A DNA stretch of 10,952 nucleotides from Puniceicoccales bacterium (GTDB lineage Bacteria > Verrucomicrobiota > Verrucomicrobiia > Opitutales > JAIRLG01). Under the pieces are notes generated by a model. It saw only the letters and a list, made by a program, of their open reading frames with translations. It did not search any database and was not told the origin of the DNA. Positions 1-5,924 of the stretch are shown one piece after another. Position 1 is the stretch's first letter. Every line of letters begins with the position of its first letter. The stretch covers positions 1-10,952 of the forward strand of contig JAIRRP010000042.1 in assembly GCA_031255915.1 (NCBI GenBank). Reading direction: 5' to 3'. The position numbers and the translations under genes were made by a program.

Positions 1-102
1 ATCCGCTATTGCACGGCGAATTTTTTCTACTAATATCTCCAGAGGTTCTGTATAATACCGCATGTCTAAAATAAAATTTGCCTTATAACGATTGCTCTGC
101 AT
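1..102 (-). CDS. rpsF: Ribosomal protein bS6, N-terminal 34 codons (partial)
   Basis: The minus strand from the ATG at 102-100 reads MQSNRYKANFILDMRYYTEP followed by LEILVEKIRRAIAD. This matches the bS6 N-terminus, which has the form RxYEaxFIld...v..liekI. bS6 binds the central domain of 16S rRNA with bS18 in the small subunit platform. Only the first beta strand and helix lie in the window; the rest is beyond the left edge. The gene is third in the minus-strand run rplY-pth-rpsF and starts 23 bp after the pth stop, so it is probably cotranscribed. No clear Shine-Dalgarno precedes the ATG; the leader is A-rich. The identification rests on only 34 residues but is supported by the gene order. 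Confidence 0.85.
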   Translation of the reverse strand, partial: MQSNRYKANFILDMRYYTEPLEILVEKIRRAIAD

Positions 103-125
103 AGTATTTATGTTTTTTCGAGTAG

Positions 126-698
126 CTAGGATGAGGGGTTTATGGAAGGAATCTCTTTCTTGTCAAGCAGGAGCTCTAATTGAGTCACCCACGATGATAG
201 ATGACCGTCGATACATGCCTGTTCTGATTCCGAAAAGCGACCTAAGACATGGTCCTTCAAGTCCATCTCCGGATGCTGTTTAGGCCCAATCCCCAATCGA
301 AATCTTACAAAACCGGGGCCAACCCGAGATAATACATCCTCTACGCCGCGATGTCCAGCACTTCCCGGACGAAATGTCACTTTTACATCTCCCAATGGGA
401 CCGTAATATCATCACAGCAGAGCACCATATTCGTACTTTTTCTTTTAAAAAATGAAAGCCATAACTGAAGACCTCTACCTGACTCATTCATGAATCCCAT
501 CGGCTTCACCAAATAACAACGCCTCCCGCACCAATCCACATCGGCATAAAAACAATGCAACTGAGCATCCGTCCGCCATGGCTGATGAGAAGCGATCAAT
601 ACCCTACAGGCATCGATAAAATGAACCCCTATATTATGCCGCGTATTGCGATAAAATCCTCCCTCATTTCCAAGCCCAACGATAACATCAAGAGCCAT
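126..698 (-). CDS. pth: Peptidyl-tRNA hydrolase
   Basis: A 190-residue protein of normal Pth length (about 185-200). It cleaves the ester bond of peptidyl-tRNAs that drop off the ribosome, recycling tRNA in the cytoplasm. The N-terminal VGLGNEGGFYRNTRHNIG carries the conserved Asn11 and the catalytic His21. FMNESG (residues 69-74) supplies Asn71 and CCDDITVP (94-101) the conserved Asp. FRLGIG (133-138) and VLGRF (151-155) are the usual later blocks. One departure: the family position equal to E. coli Asn114, usually in GHNG, is Arg117 here (AGHRGVEDV). The ATG at 698-696 begins directly at the family N-terminus, 18 bp after the rplY stop, so the two genes are very likely one transcript. Identification is secure. 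Confidence 0.97.
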   Translation of the reverse strand: MALDVIVGLGNEGGFYRNTRHNIGVHFIDACRVLIASHQPWRTDAQLHCFYADVDWCGRRCYLVKPMGFMNESGRGLQLWLSFFKRKSTNMVLCCDDITVPLGDVKVTFRPGSAGHRGVEDVLSRVGPGFVRFRLGIGPKQHPEMDLKDHVLGRFSESEQACIDGHLSSWVTQLELLLDKKEIPSINPSS

Positions 699-716
699 GG
701 AGACGATGCACCGGCT

Positions 717-1343
717 TTAGCTCTCTTTCACGACAGAAGCCGCAGCATCAGCTGTTTTCTCTTTTACAGAGGTTTCTATCTCTTCTTCCGCCGGTTTCGA
801 ACACGTTACGACCACTACCTCCGGATCTCCCAAGTATTCAATACCTTTCAGAGCCGGAAGATTTTTTACATGAATCCGTTCACCGACATGTAAGTCAGAG
901 ACATCTACTTCTATGGAATCGACGATATCGCGCAGTAGACAGCGGATAGAGATGTCATGGCGAAGTACCTCGAGCGTACCATTTTCTGATTTCACACCGA
1001 CCGACTCTCCTCGAACTACGACGGGAATCGCAAACACCGATGCTTCATCCTGCGCTATTTCCTTAAAATCGATGTGCATATACTCTCCCGAAATCGCATC
1101 CTTCTGAATTTGGGCAATAGTGGCTAGCATTTTTTTCTGATGCTCATCCTCTACCTCCACAATCGCCGCACCCGTACCTCTCGTTTTCAATAAAGCACGA
1201 AAGTCACCATCCTTCACACTTAACGAGCGTGTTCCTGATCGGCCATAAATGACAGCCGGGATAATGCCCTGCACACGCAGACGGTTCATGGCATGACGCC
1301 CCCTCGTTTCCCGCGAGATGACGGATATATTTAATGATTTCAT
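717..1343 (-). CDS. rplY: Ribosomal protein bL25, CTC (long) form
   Basis: A 208-residue protein of the bL25/TL5/CTC family, which binds 5S rRNA in the large subunit. Residues 1 to about 93 form the L25 domain; the motifs RETRGRHAMNRLRVQG and IPAVIYGRSG are the conserved RNA-binding start, and YMHIDF ends the domain. Residues about 100-186 form the beta-rich CTC C-terminal domain (IPVVVRGES..GVK, VGERIHVKNLP.LKG, VVVVTCSKP). The tail 187-208 is a charged Glu/Lys/Ala-rich extension, common in CTC proteins. The start ATG at 1343-1341 gives the expected N-terminus. It is the first gene of the minus-strand cluster, followed by pth and rpsF. There is no strong Shine-Dalgarno; a promoter candidate lies about 50 bp upstream. 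Confidence 0.96.
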   Translation of the reverse strand: MKSLNISVISRETRGRHAMNRLRVQGIIPAVIYGRSGTRSLSVKDGDFRALLKTRGTGAAIVEVEDEHQKKMLATIAQIQKDAISGEYMHIDFKEIAQDEASVFAIPVVVRGESVGVKSENGTLEVLRHDISIRCLLRDIVDSIEVDVSDLHVGERIHVKNLPALKGIEYLGDPEVVVVTCSKPAEEEIETSVKEKTADAAASVVKES

Positions 1344-1393
1344 AACAAGATGAGGTTTTTATCGCCATTCCTCGCATTGAGAAAGGAAAAGAC

Positions 1394-1422
1394 ATTATCT
1401 TTCTAAAGTAATCACTTTGAAA
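1394..1422 (-). promoter_or_regulatory. Probable sigma70-type promoter of rplY-pth-rpsF
   Basis: On the minus strand TTTCAA (1422-1417) and GATAAT (1399-1394) are separated by exactly 17 bp. The -10 box matches TATAAT at five of six positions; the -35 box is weaker. Transcription would start near 1387, leaving a leader of about 44 nt before the rplY ATG at 1343. This is a by-eye prediction. Confidence 0.45.
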
Positions 1423-1488
1423 ATCAATCGAAAAACGCATATCATTTTATTCGGTGTTCTTCTAGGCACCGTCTACAAAGGCTCGATC

Positions 1489-1594
1489 GGGTTCACCGCC
1501 TTCGGAGCCCTCCGGGCTCCTGCCCGCTACGCGGGCTGCGGCAGGAAGAAAATGAAACTTTTCATTTTCTTCCTCCGCCGAAGGCGGCGAACCC
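1489..1594. repeat. Multi-hairpin palindromic element (REP/MITE-like)
   Basis: The outer arms GGGTTCACCGCCTTCGG (1489-1505) and 1578-1594 are inverted repeats that match at 16 of 17 positions. Three hairpins sit inside. GGAGCCC-TCC-GGGCTCC is at 1504-1520 and GCCCGC-TAC-GCGGGC at 1522-1536. A perfect 14-bp AT-rich pairing lies between 1544-1557 and 1560-1573, with only CT between the arms. The whole could fold as a cloverleaf-like RNA or a DNA cruciform. It lies in the non-coding stretch between the rplY promoter and a decayed transposase-like fragment. A short open frame through it (1417-1656) is arginine- and proline-rich and looks incidental. The architecture suggests a repetitive extragenic or miniature mobile element, but a second copy is not visible in this window. 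Confidence 0.6.
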
Positions 1595-1619
1595 AATACC
1601 CAACTCCTCGAAAATACCT

Positions 1620-1800
1620 CAGAACCTTCCTAGAGAGTATCATCAAAAAAGGTTAACAAAGGGAAAAAGAGAGGAAAGAGAGAATGGAAAAAAGGACACA
1701 TAGGAGGCATGACCTATCAGATGAGTGGAACAAGATGAGAAGTTTGCTGTCTAGTTTTGACGACGCCCTCCTAAATCATCGAGTAATCGTTTTCACTTGA
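1620..1800 (+). pseudogene. Decayed transposase-like fragment, copy A
   Basis: Read on the plus strand, codons from 1684 give MEKRTHRRHDLSDEWNKMRS followed by LLSSFDDALLNHRVIVFT and a TGA at 1798-1800. The block LSDE.WNKMR.LL resembles the N-terminus of IS4/IS5-type transposases (typical form LSDEqWe.i.pLLP). In-frame sequence further upstream (RTFLESIIKKG) is interrupted by TAA. The fragment is similar to copy B, which lies inverted at 2265-2431. The region 1693-1764 matches 2347-2273 at roughly 62 of 72 positions with one 3-base gap, by hand alignment. No catalytic DDE region is present, so this is a remnant. The family assignment is tentative because only about 20 residues are informative. 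Confidence 0.5.
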
Positions 1801-1825
1801 AACTCCTTTCTCCTTTTAGTATAGT
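1797..1825 (+). promoter_or_regulatory. Promoter of the gene at 1852
   Basis: TTGAAA (1797-1802) and TATAGT (1820-1825) are separated by exactly 17 bp, each matching the sigma70 consensus at five of six positions. The predicted start of transcription is near 1832, about 20 nt before the ATG at 1852, with a strong GGAAGG-type Shine-Dalgarno in between (1837-1847). The -35 box overlaps the end of transposase-like copy A, so the remnant may have supplied or shaped this promoter. Confidence 0.6.
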
Positions 1826-1851
1826 TTCCTCTTCTTGGGAAGGAAGGTATT

Positions 1852-2169
1852 ATGAAAGATCCCGCTGAAACAAAATGCCGTCGTAAAGTCTGTACAGCTC
1901 TAGCGAAAGATTCGGAAACAGAAATCATCGCCAACGTGGACATTGGTTGGGGGAATAAGCTCTTTATTCGCGGAGAAGGTTGTGGCCTCAGCTGGGAAAA
2001 AGGTGTCCCCATGCAGAATATCGAAAATCATCTCTGGTACTGGGAATGCCCTACTCCCTGTCCGGAAAATTTTCAATATAAGTTACTGATCAACGATCAC
2101 ATCTGGTCACTGGGGGAAAACCTGACCGCCAATCGGTGCACCAGAAACTCCATCGAGCCGTCCTTTTAA
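1852..2169 (+). CDS. Small putative carbohydrate-binding-like (CBM20/48-type fold) protein
   Basis: A 105-residue protein, apparently cytoplasmic: it has no signal peptide or membrane segment. Residues 26-85 contain VDIGWGNKLFIRGEG, GLSWEKGVPM, LWYWE and FQYKLLINDHIWSLGEN. This is the pattern of the starch-binding-like beta-sandwich seen in CBM20/CBM48 domains, where paired Trp/Tyr residues contact glucan. I recall similar short proteins in Opitutae-type Verrucomicrobiota, but no substrate is established and the binding role is inferred. The domain occupies almost the whole chain, so it is not a catalytic enzyme; it may act as an adaptor or sensor. The start is well supported by GGGAAGGAAGG at 1837-1847. 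It stands alone between two inverted transposase-like remnants, so it may be cargo or simply a resident gene flanked by insertions. Confidence 0.7.
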   Translation: MKDPAETKCRRKVCTALAKDSETEIIANVDIGWGNKLFIRGEGCGLSWEKGVPMQNIENHLWYWECPTPCPENFQYKLLINDHIWSLGENLTANRCTRNSIEPSF

Positions 2170-2264
2170 AATTTGAGGCAAGTTGAATCTCTTCTTCCTG
2201 ATTTAATCGCAACTTTTTGGCCATCGGTTTCATCGGCATGTACTTTACCAAGATTACCCTTACC

Positions 2265-2431
2265 CAGATGGTGTCGTCAAAACCAAGCAGCAACCTTCTC
2301 ATCTTGTTCCACAACTCATCTGATAGGCCATGTCCTCCGTGTGTCCTTTTCCATTCCTTCTTCTTTCTTCTCCTTTTCCCTTTATCTGCTTTTTATTTGA
2401 CGACATTCTCTAGGGTTTCAATAGCCATCAT
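2265..2431 (-). pseudogene. Decayed transposase-like fragment, copy B (inverted relative to copy A)
   Basis: On the minus strand from ATG at 2431 the frame reads MMAIETLENVVK, then TAA, then continues in the same frame as KADKGKRRRKKKEWKRTHGG, HGLSDELWNKMRRLLLGFDD and TIWVRVILVKYMPM. The basic stretch followed by LSDELWNKMR.LL is the same sequence as in copy A and resembles an IS4/IS5-type transposase N-terminus. It starts about 16 bp after the stop codon of the prepilin peptidase gene and runs towards the small gene at 1852-2169. Open frames through it on either strand look like decay products, and I see no catalytic domain. Confidence 0.5.
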
Positions 2432-2446
2432 GATTACTTCCTGCAG

Positions 2447-3313
2447 TTAAATAAAGGGCCTCATGTGGATAAATGTCCTCAGGTAGAAATCCATGAGGCG
2501 ATGCGCTCCCAGGAGGTAACTTATGGCCCCTAGGGAGAGGAAAGGCCCGAAGGGAATTTGCGTCACCAATGTCCAGGATTTTCCATGGCGGTAATGACTG
2601 TAGAGCAGATAAGGCAGCAGGAGCAACATCCCCAAAAAACTTCCTCCGAAAATCGCAAACACGGCTCCCTGCGTTCCGAGAAAAGCGCCAATACACCCCA
2701 TTAATTTTATATCCCCAAAACCAAGTGCCTCACGGCCACAGAGTTTTTCGCCCAAAATAGCTATCCACAGCAGCAGCGCCGACCCCATCAGGGCCCCTCG
2801 AAAGGCCGCGACAAAAGATGTCCACACTCCAGCATGGGGCAATAACAGCGCATTGGGGACGAGACAAGCTCCTATAAGTCCCAAAATCAGGCCTCCTAAT
2901 GACAGTCCATCGGGAATTTCCATCGTGTCGAGATCGATGGTGGACATGACGACCAGAAGCGATACGAAAACGGCATTCTTAAGCCATTCCATGGGACTTC
3001 CCATGGGCCATAGGGCGAGAAAGAGCAGCGCCATCATCCCTTCCAGAAGGAGATAACGCGGAAGGATGGAAGCGCCGCAACACCGCGCCTTTCCGCGCAG
3101 ACAACACCAGCTCACAATCGGAAGATTCCAATACCATGGAATAGGCGTGCCACAGCAACAGCGAGATTTTGGAAAAATGATGGATTTACCCCGAGGAATG
3201 CGCTCGATGCAGACCCCCAAAAAGCTGCCGACACAGGCCCCCAGGACGAAAACAAGAAAAGGCGTCATGGGACTCGCCACCACGAGTTGCTCAAAATGTG
3301 ACAGCGTCCTCAT
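2447..3313 (-). CDS. pilD: Type IV prepilin peptidase / N-methyltransferase
   Basis: A 288-residue polytopic inner-membrane aspartyl protease. It cleaves the leader of type IV prepilins or type II secretion pseudopilins and N-methylates the new N-terminus. The N-terminal part has GSFLGVCIERIPRGKS and a Cys cluster (Cys52-Cys54 and Cys70, 71, 78 and 79) equivalent to the methyltransferase-domain cysteines, with NLPIVSW between. The peptidase part shows both aspartate motifs: TIDLDTMEIPD (125-135) and GFGDIK (198-203). About seven to eight hydrophobic segments span 17-36, 90-105, 113-126, 140-158, 172-188, 203-235 and 254-270. The ATG at 3313-3311 overlaps the gpmI stop codon (ATGA), so translation is probably coupled. 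No pilin or secretion genes lie in the window. The symbol could equally be gspO or comC. Confidence 0.93.
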   Translation of the reverse strand: MRTLSHFEQLVVASPMTPFLVFVLGACVGSFLGVCIERIPRGKSIIFPKSRCCCGTPIPWYWNLPIVSWCCLRGKARCCGASILPRYLLLEGMMALLFLALWPMGSPMEWLKNAVFVSLLVVMSTIDLDTMEIPDGLSLGGLILGLIGACLVPNALLLPHAGVWTSFVAAFRGALMGSALLLWIAILGEKLCGREALGFGDIKLMGCIGAFLGTQGAVFAIFGGSFLGMLLLLPYLLYSHYRHGKSWTLVTQIPFGPFLSLGAISYLLGAHRLMDFYLRTFIHMRPFI

Positions 3314-4887
3314 GAAGTTATGATCAGCGATTGACCCGTCATGACTTCCGGCGGAGGAAGCCCCATTAGTTCCAAAAGCGTCGGAGCCATATCCGCCAAA
3401 CGTCCTCCGGAACGAAGCTTCCAGCTGGTCATACCTTCACCCACCATATAAAGTGTCACGGGATTCAGGGTATGTTGCGTATGGGGACTCCGAGAGTCCT
3501 CATCCCACATCTGTTCGGCATTGCCATGGTCAGAAGTAATCAAGACTCGGCCATGGACTTTCGTAAGCGCCTGAAGGATACGCCCAATGCATGCATCGAC
3601 CACCTGAACTGCTTTCTTGGCCGCTTCCAAGTTACCCGTATGTCCCACCATATCAGGATTCGCGAAGTTCACGATGACCAGGTCATAGGCCGGCGTCTGT
3701 CCCAAAGCTTTCACGACCGCATCGCAGACTGCTTTGGCGCTCATCTCCGGTTTTTGATCATAAGTGGCCACATCCTTTGGACTGGGGATGAGGATGCGAT
3801 CCTCCAGCGGAAAAGGTTCCTCGCGATAATCGTTGAAGAAAAACGTAACGTGGGCATATTTCTCCGTCTCCGCACAGCGCAATTGCCTCAGCCCCAGCTG
3901 CGACACATAGGCACCCAAAATTTGTTCCATCTTCGGCGGTCGAGGAAAAATCACGTCGGGTACCAGACCTTTCTCGTATTCCGTCAGTGTCAAAAATTTC
4001 ACCGATGGACGTTTTTTGCGGACAAAACCCTTAAAATCATCCTTTACAAAGGCCGATGTCAGTTCTCTCGGCCGGTCGCCACGGAAGTTGAAAAACAGGA
4101 TGACATCGTGATCCTCAACCGTATGATTTTTCGACTTTTTGCCAATCCGACACGGCGGGATGAATTCATCCCCTTTCATCGTCTCTGATGCAGGGTTCTG
4201 GTAAAAATGCTGGAATGCTTTTTCAACGGAATCAAAATGCAAAGCATCGGCCGTATCTCCTGTCGTCAGAAAATGATAGGCCCGTTCCACGCGATCCCAA
4301 CGAGAATCGCGATCCATCGCCCAGAAACGTCCCATCAGCGATACGATTTCACCGATGCCGATCTGTCGACACTGTTCCTCGATTTTTTTGGCGAATTCGA
4401 TGCCGCTAAAGGGTGGCGTATCGCGCCCATCGGCGATAAAATGAAGGTAGACCTTTTTTAAGTCCGCCCTCTTGGCCAACCGCAGGAACCCATAGAGGTG
4501 CCGCAGAACCGAATGCACACCACCATCGGAACAGAGGCCCAGGAGGTGCAAGGCAGAATTTCGTCCCTGCAGTTGCTGAATGGCCGATAAAATTACTGGA
4601 TTTTTTCCAAGGCTGCCATCGCCAAAGGCCTTGTCGATGCGGACGATCTCCTGATCGACGATGCGCCCAGCACCGATATTCTGGTGCCCCACTTCGCTAT
4701 TGCCCATGACACCATCCGGCAAGCCCACATCGAGTCCACAAGTGGCAATGGTTGTACGCGGACAATGCTCATCTAACCACCGATGCGTCGGCGTATCCGC
4801 TCCCGTTATGGCATTGTCCCAACGAGCTTCCCGCTCACCCCAACCATCGCGAATCACCAAAACCACCGGAGCTTTGAAACGTTCCAT
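3310..4887 (-). CDS. gpmI: 2,3-bisphosphoglycerate-independent phosphoglycerate mutase
   Basis: A 525-residue cytoplasmic glycolytic enzyme that interconverts 3- and 2-phosphoglycerate using two metal ions and a phosphoserine intermediate. VIRDGWG (11-17) holds the first metal-binding Asp, MGNSEVGHQNIGAGR (61-75) the catalytic Ser64, and HFIADGRDTPP (149-159) the substrate-binding region. NFANPDMVGHTGN gives Asp412 and His416, TSDHGN gives Asp453 and His454, and HTQHTLNP supplies the last His ligand. All key residues are present and the length matches the family (about 510-550). The frame stays open upstream to 5004, but family alignment and the context place the start at the ATG at 4887-4885. 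An AGGA at 4900-4897 sits 9 nt before it, and a perfect inverted repeat overlaps the start. The stop overlaps the prepilin peptidase start by 4 bp. Confidence 0.97.
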   Translation of the reverse strand: MERFKAPVVLVIRDGWGEREARWDNAITGADTPTHRWLDEHCPRTTIATCGLDVGLPDGVMGNSEVGHQNIGAGRIVDQEIVRIDKAFGDGSLGKNPVILSAIQQLQGRNSALHLLGLCSDGGVHSVLRHLYGFLRLAKRADLKKVYLHFIADGRDTPPFSGIEFAKKIEEQCRQIGIGEIVSLMGRFWAMDRDSRWDRVERAYHFLTTGDTADALHFDSVEKAFQHFYQNPASETMKGDEFIPPCRIGKKSKNHTVEDHDVILFFNFRGDRPRELTSAFVKDDFKGFVRKKRPSVKFLTLTEYEKGLVPDVIFPRPPKMEQILGAYVSQLGLRQLRCAETEKYAHVTFFFNDYREEPFPLEDRILIPSPKDVATYDQKPEMSAKAVCDAVVKALGQTPAYDLVIVNFANPDMVGHTGNLEAAKKAVQVVDACIGRILQALTKVHGRVLITSDHGNAEQMWDEDSRSPHTQHTLNPVTLYMVGEGMTSWKLRSGGRLADMAPTLLELMGLPPPEVMTGQSLIITS

Positions 4888-4908
4888 AGTATGAAATCCT
4901 ATGGAACG
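4880..4908. promoter_or_regulatory. Perfect 10-bp-arm inverted repeat over the gpmI start codon
   Basis: CGTTCCATAG (4880-4889) and CTATGGAACG (4899-4908) are exact reverse complements with a 9-bp centre. On the minus strand the repeat contains the AGGA Shine-Dalgarno-like bases and the gpmI ATG. It could act as an mRNA hairpin that hides the ribosome site, or as a dyad operator in the region between gpmI and the divergent peptidase gene. The pairing is seen directly; the role is inferred. Confidence 0.55.
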
Positions 4909-5002
4909 AAATCCCCAAAGGCGAGCTTCAACGTATTTGAATTTACCCGAATTTGATGCACACAGCATTGACATAGGATGTATAATGAGGAGCATGAGCG
5001 CC

Positions 5003-5515
5003 ATGGCAGGCCCGAATCAGAATGATCATGATTACGAAGAAGCTAAAGCTAGAGCTCAAAAGGTACTGAAAGATAATTTTTTATCGGAACCTCCCATCCT
5101 TGCTTGGGATTTAGCGGATAATTACGGATTAGTCATTAGCTATTCCACCTTCAAGCCGGAGCATAATGATATATCGGGCTTTATAGAAGCCAAAAAGAAA
5201 ACTATCTTCGTCAATTGCTTGGATTCCATGCAACGCAAAAATTTTACAATCGCTCATGAACTTGGACATTTCTTGTTGGATCATCTGAAAGATTCTGGCT
5301 ACGATGCCTTATATCGAAGGCCTATAGTTGAGCAAAATGAAAAGAAACTTGAAAGTATTGCCAATTGTTTTGCTGCCAATTTGCTGGTTCCCGAAAACAT
5401 CTTGCGTCAGTATATAGCTGATTATTCCTTTGCCACCAATGATCAACTATCCAGGATTTTTTGTGTTTCACCTGAAGTAATAGGGTATCGACGGAAAGAT
5501 TTAAACCTCTTTTAA
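5003..5515 (+). CDS. ImmA/IrrE family metallo-endopeptidase
   Basis: A 170-residue protein of the ImmA/IrrE (COG2856, DUF955-type) zinc peptidase family, without signal peptide. Members cleave regulators such as XRE-type repressors (ImmA on ImmR, IrrE on DdrO). FTIAHELGHFLLDH holds the HExxH zinc motif (residues 85-89), and ESIANCFAANLLVP supplies the downstream Glu ligand (residue 117) and the conserved ANxFAAxLLxP block. The length is typical of the stand-alone form. Start choice: ATG at 5003 has GAGGAG at 4987-4992, 10 nt upstream. Alternative in-frame ATGs are at 4985 (AGGA 6 nt upstream), 4994 and 4901. The next gene begins 1 bp after its stop. No XRE repressor gene is next to it, so the target is unknown. 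Confidence 0.9.
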   Translation: MAGPNQNDHDYEEAKARAQKVLKDNFLSEPPILAWDLADNYGLVISYSTFKPEHNDISGFIEAKKKTIFVNCLDSMQRKNFTIAHELGHFLLDHLKDSGYDALYRRPIVEQNEKKLESIANCFAANLLVPENILRQYIADYSFATNDQLSRIFCVSPEVIGYRRKDLNLF

Positions 5516-5516
5516 T

Positions 5517-5924
5517 ATGCAGCCGAATCCTGATGAGCTCGTAGAAGAAGACGATTATCAAGCTCCTGAGGTAGTCAATATTCCAAAAAAAGGTGTTCCA
5601 GTCAGAACAATGGCTTTGGAAGCTACTGGCATTGAAAAGGAAAAACTTCGAAAACTCAAAATAGAAAATGATGTTTCTGAACACAATAAATGGGTTCGTA
5701 TAATTTTGATCATAATTCTGACGATTATATCTTTTTTATGGTTAATTTTCACCGACGTTGTGGTCATCTTTTTAGCTAAAGGTCGTTGGTCTCTGGCCAA
5801 TGCCGTCGCCATATCCTTTATTACTTCTTCATTGGCGACCGTTGTAGGTCTATGGGCCATCGGGCTCAAGTATTTCTTCTTCACCTTGAGAGATCCTTTA
5901 TTCGGCATTGGCATTAAAAAATAG
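5517..5924 (+). CDS. Small two-helix membrane protein linked to the ImmA/IrrE peptidase
   Basis: A 135-residue protein that I cannot assign to a named family. Residues 1-57 are soluble and charged: the start is acidic (DELVEEDD), and a possible short helix at 38-50 is rich in Lys and Glu. Two hydrophobic segments follow, at about 60-86 (RIILIIILTIISFLWLIF) and 94-122 (NAVAISFITSSLATVVGLWA), with a short turn containing KGRWS. The C-terminus is short and basic. The ATG at 5517 is one base after the stop of the peptidase gene, so the two are almost certainly one operon with coupled translation. The Ser/Thr-rich second helix followed by an aromatic YFFF edge resembles small membrane proteins often found beside peptidase or defence genes, but this is only an impression. 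A role as membrane target, anchor or effector of the peptidase is inference. Confidence 0.75.
   Translation: MQPNPDELVEEDDYQAPEVVNIPKKGVPVRTMALEATGIEKEKLRKLKIENDVSEHNKWVRIILIIILTIISFLWLIFTDVVVIFLAKGRWSLANAVAISFITSSLATVVGLWAIGLKYFFFTLRDPLFGIGIKK

Noticed and set aside
1417..1656. A 79-codon plus-strand open frame through the palindromic element
   Set aside because: It has no ribosome-binding site, its Arg/Pro-rich composition comes from the palindromic DNA, and its end corresponds to decayed transposase-like sequence.
1776..2012. A 78-codon minus-strand open frame opposite the small gene at 1852
   Set aside because: It is antisense to a gene with a promoter, a Shine-Dalgarno and a recognisable domain pattern, and its translation shows no motif.
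3472..4188. A 238-codon plus-strand open frame opposite gpmI
   Set aside because: It lies wholly antisense to gpmI, whose every catalytic motif is intact, and the translation is rich in His/Arg/Phe without recognisable domains. It is a shadow frame.
4888..5004. A 39-residue N-terminal extension of gpmI
   Set aside because: The extension lies upstream of the family N-terminus (MERFKAPVVLVIRDGWG) and overlaps the divergent peptidase promoter and start. The ATG at 4887 fits the family.
5322..5914. Minus-strand open frames opposite the peptidase and membrane-protein genes
   Set aside because: The plus-strand frames carry the HExxH motif and two clean membrane segments; the opposite frames lack start signals and domains.
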